From Porogramme epimiltina (lineage: Eukaryota; Basidiomycota; Agaricomycetes; Polyporales; Polyporaceae), in assembly GCA_900155495.1 (NCBI GenBank), contig FTLJ01000098.1, positions 80,123 through 144,122 of the forward strand: a stretch of DNA of 64,000 nt, given 5' to 3'. The position numbers and the translations under genes were made by a program. Below the pieces are notes generated by a model. The model worked only from the letters and a program-made list of their open reading frames with translations. It did not search any database and was not told the origin of the DNA. Each line of letters begins with the position of its first letter. The first letter of the stretch is position 1. Shown one piece after another: positions 43,033-57,818 of this stretch.

Positions 43033-43930
43033 TCATTCGCACTGAGATGTGCCCGACTGAATCCCTGTCGGCGTCATATGGTGGCACGTACATTCGACCC
43101 GTCGATCGCGTGGGGGAAGGTCTCCATACGCTGGTGGGAGTGCTGGAACTCCGGGTACGATCACAGAACTCTCCGTTAGGCGGTCGAATCTACCGTCTAT
43201 GATATAGATGCTGGTGTGGACACTTCCTCCGTCGCATTCTTGGGGCGCTAAGCACCGTAAAATCAGATCTGTTCTACGGACAGCGGCGAGGATACTTACA
43301 CGCGTTTTGGCCAGTTGCCAAGGTCTCTGAGCAGAACGACCATCGCGGTGGCTGCTCGTGCTCCCCTGTGGAGGGCGCCACACAACCTGTTCTCCCGTTT
43401 AGTATTTAGTTGTGGCCAAGTCGACTCGGTGGAACGCGATCGGGAGAGGGTCTATTGAAGTGCATACGGTAACTGCCTCACCATTTTCTCCAGAGTCTCC
43501 CTCTGCAATATTCCCCTTGGTTGTCTCATTCTTTTTAAGCTGCCTAGACATCCTTCTGCGAAAAAGAGCGATGATGCAAAAGCTAGTCGCACAGCAGATA
43601 GTAACTGTCACGAGCACGATTCCGACAGTTATGTCGATGAAGAAACCCTTTGTCAGGAGTTGCGACGTTTGTAGGCTTTGTGTAGTGGTTGCAAAGAGTG
43701 TGGTTACGGGGGGCGTGTTTAAATCGCTAGCAGGCACCGGAGAACTGGTACCTGTAACAGTGAGAACTCAGATGTGGTTGCGGTCAGTCGTCTTAGGACG
43801 CTTCTGGGACCAGACTTACTGCCTTGAGTTGTTAGCGGGTCTGTTGTTGACGTATCAAAAGAGGAAGGGTTATTCGATAACACAGAGGTCCAATCTGTGT
43901 GGTGTAGAGACGAAGAAGGGGGGCTGAGGA
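43033..43930 (-). CDS. Third, diverged paralogue of the Ser/Thr-rich membrane family (model incomplete)
   Basis: Three coding segments are convincing. A Ser/Thr-rich stretch lies at about 43930-43820 (TDWTSVLSNNPSSFDTSTTD) and ends at a GTAAGT donor. The exon from 43751 carries LNTPPVTTLFATTTQSLQTS, a transmembrane helix (ITVGIVLVTVTICCATSFCI) and a basic RRRMSRQLKK stop-transfer. A C-terminal exon from 43247 to 43033 has GGSVHTSIYIIDGRFDR and PPAYGDLPPRD, the same tail motifs as the copies at 1-4 kb. The splice connection between the transmembrane exon and the tail exon is not resolved, and the 5' end was not found, so a decaying copy is possible. Strand and position (39 kb away) show that the family also disperses outside the tandem pair. 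Confidence 0.6.
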
Positions 43931-44847
43931 TTGAATGCTGGAGACTAGGTAGGTGCCAGCCTCAACGTACTAGTCGTGGTTGATACCGATGAATTTCTCG
44001 AGATAGAAAACTTTGGACTAGGTTTCGATGTAGTAGGGTGTTCGAAAGTGTGAGCCCAGGTTCTTGAGGGGGTAAATTTATGTGTGCTAGTAGTAGCAGC
44101 AGCCAAAATATCTTCACCGGACATGTCGATGAATGGAAGGAGCAGGCCTTTCCGCGGTCTAAGATAGTGATGAGAGGGTTCAAGTGGTGTCGACCGCCTA
44201 ACTACGGTCGCTTATAATGGGAAATCTTTGTCTCGTGGACCATTGCCATAAGGCTATCCTAGAACCAAGTATAGTTTTAAGCAATCAGCTCTGACGAGAT
44301 TGCGAGAACGTATACAATCGCGTTGAAGACACAATCAGCGCCGGCTGAGGACAACGACAACGTTGAACTCTCTGGTAGAGCTAACAGCGCTAGGCAACGG
44401 ACCAGCCGGAGCATGCAGAAGAATACGTCCATCCTGACCATCTGCCGCTTTGCCTTTGCTTCGCTGGATTGAAACGAGATGAATCGTACACCTTATCTTC
44501 AGACAGGTCCACTGCACTCACCTTAGATAGTCATCTGCGAGATTTGTTCCCTCAGCACCTCACTGTTCCCGTTCAACCGCACTTATCCAGCAATATTTAT
44601 GCTGTGGCTGTCAAGGAGAGATAGCAGCGGTGGATGAATGACTTCCGAGACCGAGCTGGCCTACGCGGCGGCCTCGGAGAGGCAGCACCTCTGGCGCCTA
44701 GATATCCTATTAGGTCTCTCCGAGTCTCCTTCCTTCCCCACGTCTTCAGTGAAATTCAATGATGACTCCCCTTCAGCTCTTTTTGCTCCATAACCGCCCC
44801 CATCGCTTTCGCGGACGACGACGTGTCATCGTCGCTCAGCGCAGAAA
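43931..44847. other. Intergenic
   Basis: About 900 bp with no supported gene. It may include unrecognised 5' exons of the diverged membrane-protein paralogue. Confidence 0.4.
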
Positions 44848-47208
44848 ATGGCCGACGCGAAGGTCCCCTACGAGACAGCAGCCGCCGACTACAGCAAGGC
44901 TGCGCCTGGAGCAGAGATTCGCCCTCAACGATGGATTGGACACCGCTTTTCCCGCGTTCTTCTCGCAATCTTTGGTGCGTATGTAGTGTGGCATGCGGTA
45001 CGTGATGTCGCGTCGGTCCATATGTCCGTGAGTGGGAGTTCCCCTCCCGGACGGTTTGGTCTCGTTGCACCCAAAGTGCTTCCTGTGGGCGCCCACTCCG
45101 ACTTGTGTCCCCAGGCGGAGTCGCTCTCCCCTTCCAAGCATGCGGACCTGGATGCTACGTTGATGGGCCTGTATGCCGAGGAAGAATACCAGACGAGGGC
45201 TTTCAAGGCACTGGGTGGTGCAATCCAAATTCCGTGTGTCCTGCACTACTATGTCAACGGACAAGAGACTAACATCCGAACCCAGTACGGAGTCTTATGA
45301 TGACCTCAAACCCGTTGGCGAGGACAGTCGCTGGGACATCTTTGCAGACCTTCACGAGTACCTGGAGAAGACATTCCCCACAGTGTGAGTGCTATCACCT
45401 TTGCGCCTATGTGACTGAATTAAGCTCGGATGTCGAGGCAGTTTCGATAAGTTGGAGGTGACCAAAGTTAATACGTACGGAATCGTGTTGCATTGGCAGG
45501 GCTCTGATGAGTCCCTGCTACCCGTCCTCATGGCGGCACACCAAGGTATGCTCCTCTTGGCCCTAAGTTGGATGTGACGTATTGACATGTTCCCATAGAT
45601 GTTGTTCCCGTGGAGCCCGCAACGGTCGACGAATGGATTCAACCTCCCTACTCCGGTCTCTTCGATGGTATGTCCTTACCTTCCTATAGAATGTCATATC
45701 TCATATTGATATGGTCTAGGCGAGTGGATTTGGGGACGCGGAACTTGTGATGACAAGACGGACGTCATTGCATCGCTGTACGTGCGCCAAATAGAGTAAT
45801 AATATATTACTTACGCCATGAACATCTTCTAGGCACGCTATTGACGCTCTCATCGAACATGGCTTCCAACCTCGCCGCACTTTTGTGTGGGCATATGGCT
45901 TTGACGAAGAGGCATCTGGGATGGAGGTGACAGGGTCTTCCAAACGTTTGATGAGTTCCGAGTGCTCATATGTAATCTCAGGGCGCCGGAAAGCTAGCCG
46001 TCTACCTCGAGGAGAAGTACGGTCATTATGGCTTCGAAATGCTTCTCGACGAGGGCGGTGAGTTGACTTATTTATGAACGTTTAGACTTCACTCACGATC
46101 CGATGCAGGTTCTTACGGCGTCCCGTACGGCAAGGATGTTATCTTTGCTGTCCCGGCTCTCTCCGAGAAAGGCTACCTTGACGTCCGCGTCGAAGTCACT
46201 ACTAAGGGCGGACACTCCAGCGTCCCCCCGAAGCACACTGTCAGTACTTTCCGCCACATCGGCTTCCAATGGCTGAACACGTCATCCAGGCTATTGGCAT
46301 CCTCTCCTCCATGATTGTCGAGATCGAGGCCAACCCTCACGAGACCTCGCTCATCCGCGGTGGGAGCCCTTACAACCACACCCTCTGCGCCGCGTCCTAC
46401 GGACCCGACTACCCCTCGACTGTCCGCCGGCTCGCGCTCAAGGCCGCAGAGACGGGCAGCGACGCGGACCTCGCGGATCTGCAAGACGCGCTCCTCGCCG
46501 CGTTCCCCAAGTACGAGGCCGTGCTGCGCACGACGCAGGCCGTCGACCTCGTCCACGGCGGCGTCAAGGTGAACGCGCTCCCCGAGCTCGTCGCCGCCGT
46601 CGTGAACCACCGCATCGCGGAGCACAGCTCCGTCGCCGCGCTCCAGGCGCACATCGCGGGCACCGTCCTGCCCGTCGCGCGGGCGTTCGACCTCTCCGTC
46701 GACGCGTTCGGGCAGAACGTCACCGCGGGCGCGGGCTCGGGCGCCGGCGGGCACGTCGCGCTGTCGGACGCGTGGGGCACTGCGCTCGAGCCGTCGGCGG
46801 CGACGCCGATGGGCAAGGGGGACCCGTATGGGGTGTTTGCGGGCACGGTGAAGGCGACGATCGAGAGCTCGGACCGGTATGACGCCAAGGGCGTCGTCGT
46901 CGCCCCGCTCCTCACCATCGGCAACACTGGTGAGTTGGCAACCGGTGTTCCGGCCCTGTTGGCGACAAGCTGATCGTCCGGTAGACACGCGGTACTATTG
47001 GAACCTGACGAAGCACATCATACGGTACAAGCATCTCCACGAAGCGGATCGCTACAACGGTGCCCACACCGTCAACGAAGGTCAGTCATTGTTGCATGTC
47101 TTATTGAAAGGAATCCTGATGCCCCCAGTAGCCGTGCGTGCCAAGGGATGGATCGAGTCGATCCGCTTTTACACCAAGTTCGTATTGAACTGGGATGAGC
47201 ACATGTAG
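44848..47208 (+). CDS. cps1: Carboxypeptidase S (M20 metallopeptidase)
   Basis: Eleven exons, 44848-45233, 45286-45384, 45442-45545, 45599-45667, 45720-45777, 45833-45926, 45982-46057, 46109-46239, 46290-46929, 46985-47080 and 47129-47208, give 610 aa. A cytosolic N-terminus precedes one signal-anchor helix (FSRVLLAIFGAYVVWHAV), giving type II vacuolar topology. M20 metal ligands and catalytic residues are visible in order: AAHQDVVPV, GRGTCDDK, GFDEEASGMEGAG, DEGGSYGVP and TTKGGHSSVPP. The C-terminal part (RYYWNLTKHIIRY, NEAVRAKGWIESIRFYTKF) matches fungal Gly-X carboxypeptidases. It releases C-terminal residues from Gly-X dipeptides in the vacuole for nitrogen recycling. Family length is about 570-610 aa, so the model looks complete. 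Confidence 0.9.
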
Positions 47209-47323
47209 TCGCGTGTATGCGGCTCAGGATGATTGGGAATATACCGAGAGGAGTGTACATAGATGAAATACGTAGTGTTACAATGAATTCGTACACAACT
47301 TACACATGCCTGCCTCCGAGCTG

Positions 47324-48493
47324 TCAGTCCCCAGTCCAGCCTAACCGCCTCAAGTCTTTCCTACACTCCTCCGTTTCCCTCTTGACGCGCGCCATATCCC
47401 TTACGACCTGAGCAAAGCTCCCGTCCGTGCCATCGACCAAACTCAACATCCCCTCGTAATCGCTGATCTGCCTGTCAAGGCCTTCCATCTCCACCTCCTG
47501 CGCGCGCTGCCTGTCCTTCAGCCGCGCATACATCTCCCCCACAGCCCGCGCGACCGTCGCCTCCGAGCTATGGCCTGCACCATCCTTCCTGGGAGGGGCG
47601 TAGCCATACAGCGCGCGGTGCGCCCGTGCGCGCACGAGTGAGAGCTTGACGAGCGCAGCCTCGATCGTCGCAGCGACGACGTCCGCCTCGGCGGCACGGG
47701 CGGCACGCAGCTGGGGCGGGAGCACGGTGAGAGCCTGCACGAGCTTCGCTTCGAGGGCGGGGTGCGCCTGGCGCACGCATGCGTCAGCAATTGAACAGCC
47801 CAGCCGGTGGGGCCCCGCGGTGCGGGGCAGGGCAGGGCCCTGCGGGAGAAGCGAATGGCTTACGTCGTTGATGCGTGCGATCAGGGCGAGCACGCGCGCG
47901 CGGCACTCTCGCAGGGACGCCTCTTGCTGTGCGATGGCCTCGCGTCTTTCGCGGACGCGTTCTGGCAGCCTGCTCGCTGTGTCTAGCCGGGTTTCATCGT
48001 CTGCGTCTGCCACTGCAAACGTTTCCGCGTCAAAGGTAAATTGAGAACACAGGGTAAACGGCTTACGTTCTCCGGGTGAGAGGTATTCGGAAATGGATAG
48101 AAGGGTGGCCCTCAGCTCATCTTCAAGCTGCTGACAAAGGCGACCGCTAAGTTCCTTGCGACAGGGTCAGCTGGGCCCGAATTATCAGAACGACCGAGAC
48201 CCACGGGTGGAGGGACGGGAGACAGCTTAGTCAGATCATTTTGGGACAGACCACCCGGTGCGCGCGCGTCATCGTCAGCATGTTTGGAAAATATGCGCAT
48301 GGCTGCGTCCAGTGCTAGACTCTGGGAGATGCGATCCTAAAATGTTTCGTGGTTAGACAAAGCATGTAGTTCGTAGTGGTGGTCCAGAGCGTACTCGGGT
48401 GGTTTCTGGAGCGTTGCCGAGCACCCGGTGAATATGGTTGTCCAATATTTTTGCACGAGCATATTGGGTCCTGGAGCTGAATGCGGGATCCAT
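47324..48493 (-). CDS. Coiled-coil protein of unknown function
   Basis: Five exons, 48493-48395, 48336-48205, 48130-48067, 48012-47864 and 47767-47324, give 295 aa from MDPAFSSRTQYARAK. The N-terminal third is helical with ILDNHIHRVLGNAPETTRDR and ISQSLALDAAMRIFSKHADD. The rest is dominated by heptads rich in Arg/Glu/Ala (RLPERVRERREAIAQQEAS, EMYARLKDRQRAQEVEMEGL, VVRDMARVKRETEECRKDL). No catalytic motif, signal peptide or membrane helix is present. The shape suits a subunit of a structural complex such as a kinetochore, spindle or tethering complex, but I recognise no named family. The acceptors of exons 3 and 5 were chosen by phase and are the weakest part. Confidence 0.55.
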
Positions 48494-49268
48494 GTGGTTT
48501 GTGCGATTTGCGCGCTACTAGCTTGAATTTGCCAGTGGGCCGATGTTGGCTAATACGCCGAGATGGGAAATGAAGCACCGACTAAGGGCACAGACCTACA
48601 CGGATGTAATAGCCAGCCTGACAGCCAAATGGTCATGGACAGGCCTGGGTACACACGCACTCCCTCGGCCAGGATGTGGGTGGCGTCGGAAGCAAAAGCA
48701 GGCCGCGTCGACGCGTGTGTGGCGCCGGGGTCGCGTCATGTCACGCGTGACACGGCGGACCGGCAGCGGAGGGAGGCGTCGTCAGCAAGGCGGCATCAGA
48801 CAGTCGGAGGACGCGTCTGTCATCCCTCCTCTCTCGACCCCTCGCCCGATGCAAGCCCTGCCCATTCTCCGCCCCGGCATATCGCTCCTGTTGACGCGCC
48901 CTCTCGGCCCCGTGCCCCCCGCCCGCTCTGTGTCCCGCAGGCACTGCCCACCGGCCGGCTAATAACGCAATCCGGACAAGGCCAGCCTGCACACGACGCT
49001 CTCGGCCGCGGGTCCTCTCCGCGCCTCCACCTGCACCCCGGCGGACCCGCACATCCACCCGCCGTGACGACGCAAGACGGCGCGCCACAGAGCCCTTGCG
49101 TTTATTAACACCCTCTGCGCCTCCTGGTGAGTCCATCGTCCCGCAAACAGTCTCTCATCGACTGCACACCCGGTCCGATCTACCACCACAACTGCTCATT
49201 CTCACTTTCATTCTCAATCTCAAGGCACCCCTCCCACCCCACCTCCGCCGCCTTTCCCAACCTCCAAG
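48494..49268. other. Divergent promoter region
   Basis: About 780 bp between divergent genes; becomes G+C-rich after 48650. No supported gene. Confidence 0.5.
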
Positions 49269-50288
49269 ATGTACTGGCACTACCACCACATGCACCGCTG
49301 CTCGCGCGCGACCTCGCGCCTCTTCTGGTTCTTCGTCGGCGCCGGCACCGCGACCTGGTGGCACGTGCACAAGGACCACGCCGCCTGGCACGCCGCCCGC
49401 CACTGCGGCCGCGACCGCATCCCGCAACACGCCTACCCCGCGCCCGGCGCGCTCCCGCCTGTGGATCCAACAGTCCCCATCGCCGCCGCATCCGCCGCCA
49501 CCGGCCCCCAGGGCAGCGCCGCGCCGCCTCCCGCCCCGGGCACGATGGACAAGTGGGAGCGCTGGGGCTGGGGCCACTGGGGGCGCGGCTCGTGGCCCGG
49601 CCAGGAGCCCAACGAGCGCTGGGACAGGTGGGGCTGGAACCAGCGCCCGCAGCCGCACCCCAACGCGGGCGCGGCGACGGGCTTCGGAGCGGGCGCAGGC
49701 GCGCCCGCGCGCCCCGAGGGCGCATGGGGCCCGCCGATGCCGCTGCCCCCACAGATGGAGCCCCCGGAGAAGGACGTGGTGCAGCAGGCGACGGACACGG
49801 TGCGTCTCTTTCCTTTCCCCTTCCTCGCCTCTGCGTCCGCCCCTCTCGTGCTCGCGCGCGCGCCTGCTGCTGCGGACGCTGCGCGGCGCGGGGTGCGGAT
49901 GCGGACGCGGGTGCTGGCGAGCATGGGTGCTGACGAGCGACGGATCGCCGCGGCGATGTGCGCGTGCGCGTTCTACAGATCACGGAGCTGTCCGAGGCGA
50001 CGCTGAACAACCTGCTCGCGACCGTGGAGAGCCTCAAGGGGGTGAGTCCCGGGCGTGACCGCCGCCCGCGCCTGCTTACCCGCGCGCGGACTCTTCCGCC
50101 GCCCGGGCATGACGCTGACGCGGGCCTTGCTTTACATATAGAAGCTCGCCGAGCACCGCGCCCAGCGGGAACAGCAGGAGCGCGAGCTGCAGGCGCTCCG
50201 CGAGGCCAAGTTCAAGCAGTTCGAGCAGTGGCAGCGGCAGCAGCTGGCGGAAGACCAGAAGGACGACCGTGGCCGTCGGCTCGTCTGA
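49269..50288 (+). CDS. Trp/Pro-rich single-pass membrane protein, unknown function
   Basis: Exons 49269-49799, 49979-50041 and 50142-50288 give 246 aa. The start MYWHYHHMHRCSRATSR precedes a hydrophobic helix (LFWFFVGAGTATWW), followed by His-rich HVHKDHAAWHAARHCGRD. A long Pro/Gly/Trp-rich linker contains MDKWERWGWGHWGRGSW and ERWDRWGWNQ. The C-terminus is a charged coiled coil (LSEATLNNLLATVESLKG, HRAQREQQERELQALREAKF). I do not recognise the family. The topology suggests a membrane anchor with a cytosolic coiled coil. The two introns (179 and 100 nt) are G+C-rich; reading phase is 0 at both. Confidence 0.6.
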
Positions 50289-50750
50289 AGCCTGATGATA
50301 GTGACCTCACCCGCCCCGTCGGCGTTTGCCCACCCCCGCTCTTCACATCCCTCCTCGAGTGCCCCTTTCGCCTTGAAGCATGCATGATCGTTCTTCCTGT
50401 ACTACCATCCACCATCCCGTCGGGCTCCGTCAGCCACTTACACACACGCTCCCTATCCTTATTGCTGGACATTTCATTCGGATTCTCCCGCAGCCCTCGT
50501 CACATGTCTGCGCTGTACGTAAAACGCCATCTACAAATACCAAAACGCCAGCCCTGTATCCTACACCGTCACCCGCCAACCAATGGGGGACGCCGCGCAG
50601 GACGAATTCGACGGCCTGCTGTGATTGGACGTGAGAGTCATTCGGAGCACTTCTATCGAGCAGCGACGCAGCCGTGCGTCGCATGTGGGAAGCCTGGAAG
50701 TGGGTTTCCCGGACGTGGTGCGCCGTGGTGGGTGTCGTAGCGTTGATTGA
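50289..50750. other. Convergent intergenic region
   Basis: 3' flanks of two convergent genes. No supported gene. Confidence 0.5.
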
Positions 50751-52497
50751 TTAGACCTGCCCCACGACCACGTTCGGGCCTTCCCGAGCGTGGACGTATT
50801 CGGGCGCGCGGGGGTCGATCTTGCCCTGGTCTTCCGCTGGCAGGTTAAACGTCAGTTCTGCCTCTCCGACGGCCAAGGGGACCGGAATGGAAACATACGG
50901 GTCGCGTGCCAGAAATAGATGACGAGGCCGGAGATGACCACGGCGAAGGCGACGAAGTACAGCCAATAGACGGTGTAGTGCTGTGAGAGCAAGGGGGGAG
51001 AGGGAGGACGAATGAATCGCGTCAGCCAATCCCGCGCGTGCGTTCATTTCCGAGGCCGAATGGAAGGCGGCGACAGCCGTACGCACGTAGAGGAAAAGTC
51101 CGAACAGAAGGCCGTAAAAGTCGGACGAGAGCAGACTGAGGTTGTAGTAGGCCGACGAGGCCATGCGGTACAGGATCGGGGCGACCGTGTACAAGATGAA
51201 CATCGCCGATGTGTACGCGACGAGCAGCCCGACTGGAGGGTGATGCGCGCGACGATTCGTCGGAAATCAGTTCCCGGCCTTCCTGAAGGTGATTGGTGGG
51301 AGCCCCGAGGGACCAAACTTACTGGTCACGCCGTTCCAGGAAGCGGTGGTCATGTCCTTGTGCTCAAGGCCTGCGGCTTGGATGCCGTTGATGAGGACAC
51401 CCCACATTCCGAGCTGGCCGACCACCTCGTAAAGCGGAGACCTGCGCACGAAGAATTCCTCGGTGGCGTTCGCTAGTAGGCAAGGCAGTTAGGCGATGAT
51501 TGGGTGGGAGGGATGGAATATTCGGGACTCACTGAATCCGTACAGTGACGCTCCGACGAGCATGAAGACGTCACCCTTAGCACGGCTAAGTGCGGGCCAA
51601 TCCTTGTCGGTGATCTCGTCGGACGCTACGAGCATACCGAGTCCGCCGATGCAGATGAATATGCCCTGTGATTCGCCAGTTCACCGCGGGGTCCGAGGCG
51701 GAGAGGGCTTAGCGAATGGCAAGACGTACAAGAAGCTGCGTCCAATGATACTTGGGACGCATGTATACCCAAGAGAAGAATAGGCAGACGGGGATGGCCC
51801 ACGCGTCAAGGAGCATGCATGACAGGAGAGTGGTGTACTCGTATGCTTTTACCACGAGGAAGTTTCCCTCGACGTCGCATGCCGCCAGGATAAAGTCTGA
51901 ATTGGGAAGAGTTCGCCCCGGTCACACGGCCGCGGATTGGTGGGTGGGTAAGAGAACACGCACATTTCCAGCCGTCTTTGTAAATCATCTTCAGCCATCC
52001 TACAAATCCGTCTGGCCGGGAAGCTCAGCCGGTGCTTCGGAAAGATGCGATTGGACGGGGACGTACATCGGTAGATGGTGTACGGAGTATAGATTATGAA
52101 CAAAGAGAAGTACCTGGGTGGTAGCCGGTGTTAGGCGGATTGAGCTTGGAACTCGCACAGGAGTCAGGACTCACAGGAAGAACGTCTGAGTCGTGGGGAG
52201 CGCCCAATTCCGGTTCACAAGCTCCGTGGTCGTTACGTTCGTGCAGGTGATACAGAGAGATACGACTTGGCCGGCGACAAGGGAAAGTATGAAGCGTTTA
52301 GTCCAAATGCTCGCGAAACGCCGCTGCAGGCTCGAGAAGAAGGCCCCCAATGACGAATAGTCGAGCGGAGGTCTCGTCGTGGGGTCGTCGTCCCTCGTCA
52401 AGGTTGGCAGGCCGGACGTAGAGGGGTCCTCGTCGTACGCCGGAGGGGGGTCCTTGACCGCGTCAGTTTTCTTGTCCTCGGGGATAGGGCTAGACAT
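50751..52497 (-). CDS. SLC35F1/F2-type membrane transporter
   Basis: Nine exons, 52497-52175, 52113-52067, 52011-51964, 51896-51730, 51665-51533, 51472-51323, 51232-51087, 50980-50899 and 50836-50751, give 393 aa. About ten transmembrane helices are present, with the DUF914/SLC35F hallmarks YTPYTIYRYGF, KDGWK, DVEGNFLVVKAYEYTT, LLDAWAIPVCLFFSW, RPKYHWTQLLGIFICIGGLG, NATEEFFVRRSPLYEVVG and YRMASSAYYNLSLLSSDFYG. The family belongs to the drug/metabolite transporter superfamily, next to nucleotide-sugar transporters, and lies in Golgi, ER or vacuolar membranes; the substrate is unknown. The cytosolic N-terminus carries DPPPAYDE, a PPxY motif that could recruit an Rsp5-type ubiquitin ligase. Confidence 0.88.
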
Positions 52498-52920
52498 GGC
52501 GCTGAGAAGCAGGGTGGCCTAGGGGAGAATGCCGCCTGGGACCGGTTAGGCTTTTCAGGAGCAGGGGAAAAGCCTAGGAAAAAGCCTGGTGCTTGGGGGC
52601 GCAAAGGCCGGCTGTTAAAGAGCAGATGGGAGCGAGTGGGCTCTGGACAAACCCTGGCAAGCCCCAGCCGGGACAGAACTCAGGCCAGCCGGCGCTTGCC
52701 GTCAGGCCTTTTGATCGAGCGGATTATCGCTTCGCTAGCAAATTGTTATCAGTTAGCCTTTCCTGGCCACTCGGGTCCGGGTGGACGGTTAAATTATCTC
52801 CATTCGTGGTTAAGCCCCCCTTATCACACCACATTTGACATTTCTCACACGAGGCGACGTTGGGCTCGGGGACAAGGGCGCTCAACTTGGCTCGACTCCG
52901 CACCACGACCTTGGGCAGAC
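52498..52920. other. Divergent promoter region
   Basis: Shared upstream region of the transporter and U2AF65 genes. No supported gene. Confidence 0.5.
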
Positions 52921-55467
<2,547 letters not shown>

Positions 55468-56165
55468 GGAGTCAGGACCGAGGGCTGCCGCCGGGGTGGG
55501 GTGGGGGGGGGCACCGCCTCCCCTCGGTCGTCGGCGCGGGAGATCGGCTGTTGGTGTCCTCCGTGGTTTCGTCGTCGTCGACCGAGGCGGGCTCGTGGCC
55601 GACGACGTCAATCGGTCGGTAACAGCGGCCAGCCGGTCGCCAGCGGGCGTATCTGTGCGCGGTGTGCGCATGTGTGCACGGATGTGGTCCCCCCCCCTGC
55701 GAACCACCCCCGCCCCTGGAGCGCGTGCGGCAGCGTCATCTCCGCGCCCTCCACCGACCCACCCACTCGCCCCCACCGTCTGTCTCCGACGCCGAATGTT
55801 TTTTGGTCTGTGCGTGTATGTACGTTGTACCCCCGCTTGTGTGCTGTCCGATGCGAGACACCCGTTATTTTGCTTTTCTTTTTTGCATTGTGCAGAACGC
55901 CGCCACACACACAGTTGCGTCCCCGCGAACCGTGTGTGCTGCCTTGCGCGATCCCACCCCGCCCTGTCCCCCCTCCTCAATTAATCGAAATGACGAATTG
56001 ACTCCTGCGTGCCCCATGCCCTCAAATCGTCGACGCTGGGAACGCGTCGGGGCTGCCGGCGTCGACCTGCCCGCTTCGCGCTGCGTCCGCCACCAGCCGG
56101 GCGGGCAGGTGACGCCATCGCGCCGTCGTCTCGTCGCGGAAGATCCCGCGCGCGCGCGCGTCGAA

Positions 56166-56210
56166 CGTCCGTCCGCCCGTCCGCCCGTCCGTCCGCCCGT
56201 CCGTCCGACC
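56166..56210. repeat. (CCGTCCG)n-type simple repeat
   Basis: Iterated GTCCGTCCGCCC units, about 45 bp. Similar pyrimidine/G runs occur at about 59431-59455 and 62900-62932. Confidence 0.8.
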
Positions 56211-56574
56211 GCGTCACCGACGACAACGATGACAAAATGCAAGCGTGCACCGCCGCCGCCTCTGCCGCATGCGCGTACCGTGCCCCGCGATCGCAGCCCT
56301 TAGCAGGTGCTCGCGGGGTGCGACGCACCGGCGCGCAAGGCAAAGGGCGCCCCTCGGTCGTCGCTCCCAGCCCCGGCCGGCGCTCCGTCGAGCACTGCCT
56401 TCTCGCTCGCGCGTTCTAAGGAAGGGCTGAAGGAGGTGAGGGCAGGGCAGGGGAGAGTGAGTGGGTGGGGAGTGGGGGGAAACTAGGAAGGGCGCGGCGG
56501 AAGCGTGCGCGCGCGCCGCTGCGCGGAAGGCCGCATCGAGCAGGGAGAGCCCGGGGCAGCAGGCCGCGCAAATA

Positions 56575-56622
56575 ATTGCGATATTGCGGCATTGCGGTAT
56601 CGCGGTATCGCGGTATTGCGAT
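56575..56622. repeat. Six-copy octamer minisatellite
   Basis: Six head-to-tail octamers in exact 8-nt register: ATTGCGAT, ATTGCGGC, ATTGCGGT, ATCGCGGT, ATCGCGGT, ATTGCGAT. Confidence 0.9.
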
Positions 56623-57818
56623 GTTTCTATGGGCGGGCGGCTGTAGCGGGTGACGCTGGGCGAGCTGCGAGTGGCTGCCCGGTCTCCTCCATGCGCGCGT
56701 CTGCGGCTACTTACTGTGTTGCCTATACTCGCACCTCCTGCGGGAACATACCCGCCCGCGCGGGGTAGGGGCGGGGGCGCCACGCGCACGCACAGGAGAC
56801 GGGAGACGGGAGATTAATGCGCACTACTCTCCGGCGCGAGCTCGACGTCGACTATCGCCCGGGACGTCGCCCGACGCCGTCGCGTTCGTTCCACGAGAAA
56901 CGCGTACGGGCGGCGGGTTCTGCGCGTTCGACCGTGGAACGCGCGCGGAGGGACTGAAGATGAAAGGGGGGGGAGGGGGGGAACGTGCCCCGCGCGTGTC
57001 GCGCGCTCTCGCTCCCCTTCCCGAGCGCGGTAGCGCATGCGCGACGAGTCCGGACAGGGGACGCACCGGGGGGGATGGGGGGAAGGAAGGGCTCAGCGCA
57101 TTCAGCATTCAGTTGGGAGTGGCAGCTCGCCCCGCGGACGAATCGCGGTGCGCGGGGCACGGGTGCAGTAACGATTGGCTCGCTTAGCGCGAATTTGGAT
57201 TGGGATGACCGTGGCCCCCAGCCGACCGACGCTTCTGTCTGCTCACCTCACTCGCTCGCTCACCCACTCAGCAGACTGGCCAGTGGCCCCGTTCGTCCAG
57301 ATGCAACACCGGGACGCCGCGTGCCCGCGTCCGGGCTTCTCAGCAGCGCACGTCCACGGCCCAATGGCGGCGTCCGTCTGGGCCACGGGGACGCGCGATT
57401 GGCCCACGGGCGCGCGCGCGTTCTCACTGGTCGCTGGCCGTCCGTCGACGGTCCCCGCCGCGCCGTCCGCGCGTCCACATCCACGTCTGGGAGAGCCGGT
57501 GGGGGGGGGCGTGCGCGGGCTCGGGTGCGGGTGCAGGCGCGGGTTCGGGCTCGTGCGCCCGAGCTATCCCCCCTTGGCGGCACTTCCTCTCGTCCTGTGG
57601 CATCTGCCCCCCCCAGCGCGCCTATCCTATCCCGTCCGCACGAGCTCGCCGCGTCATGATTCATCGACACACCCCCTCCCTGGTGATCTCCCGCCTCTGA
57701 TACCCTGCGTCCACAAGCGACTCCGCGGACCCCCCGGCGGACTCGACGCGGGCCCGAGCCCACCGACGATGCACTCCCCCCCACTCCACCAAGCCCCCGG
57801 TTCGGCGCCGTCCGCGCA

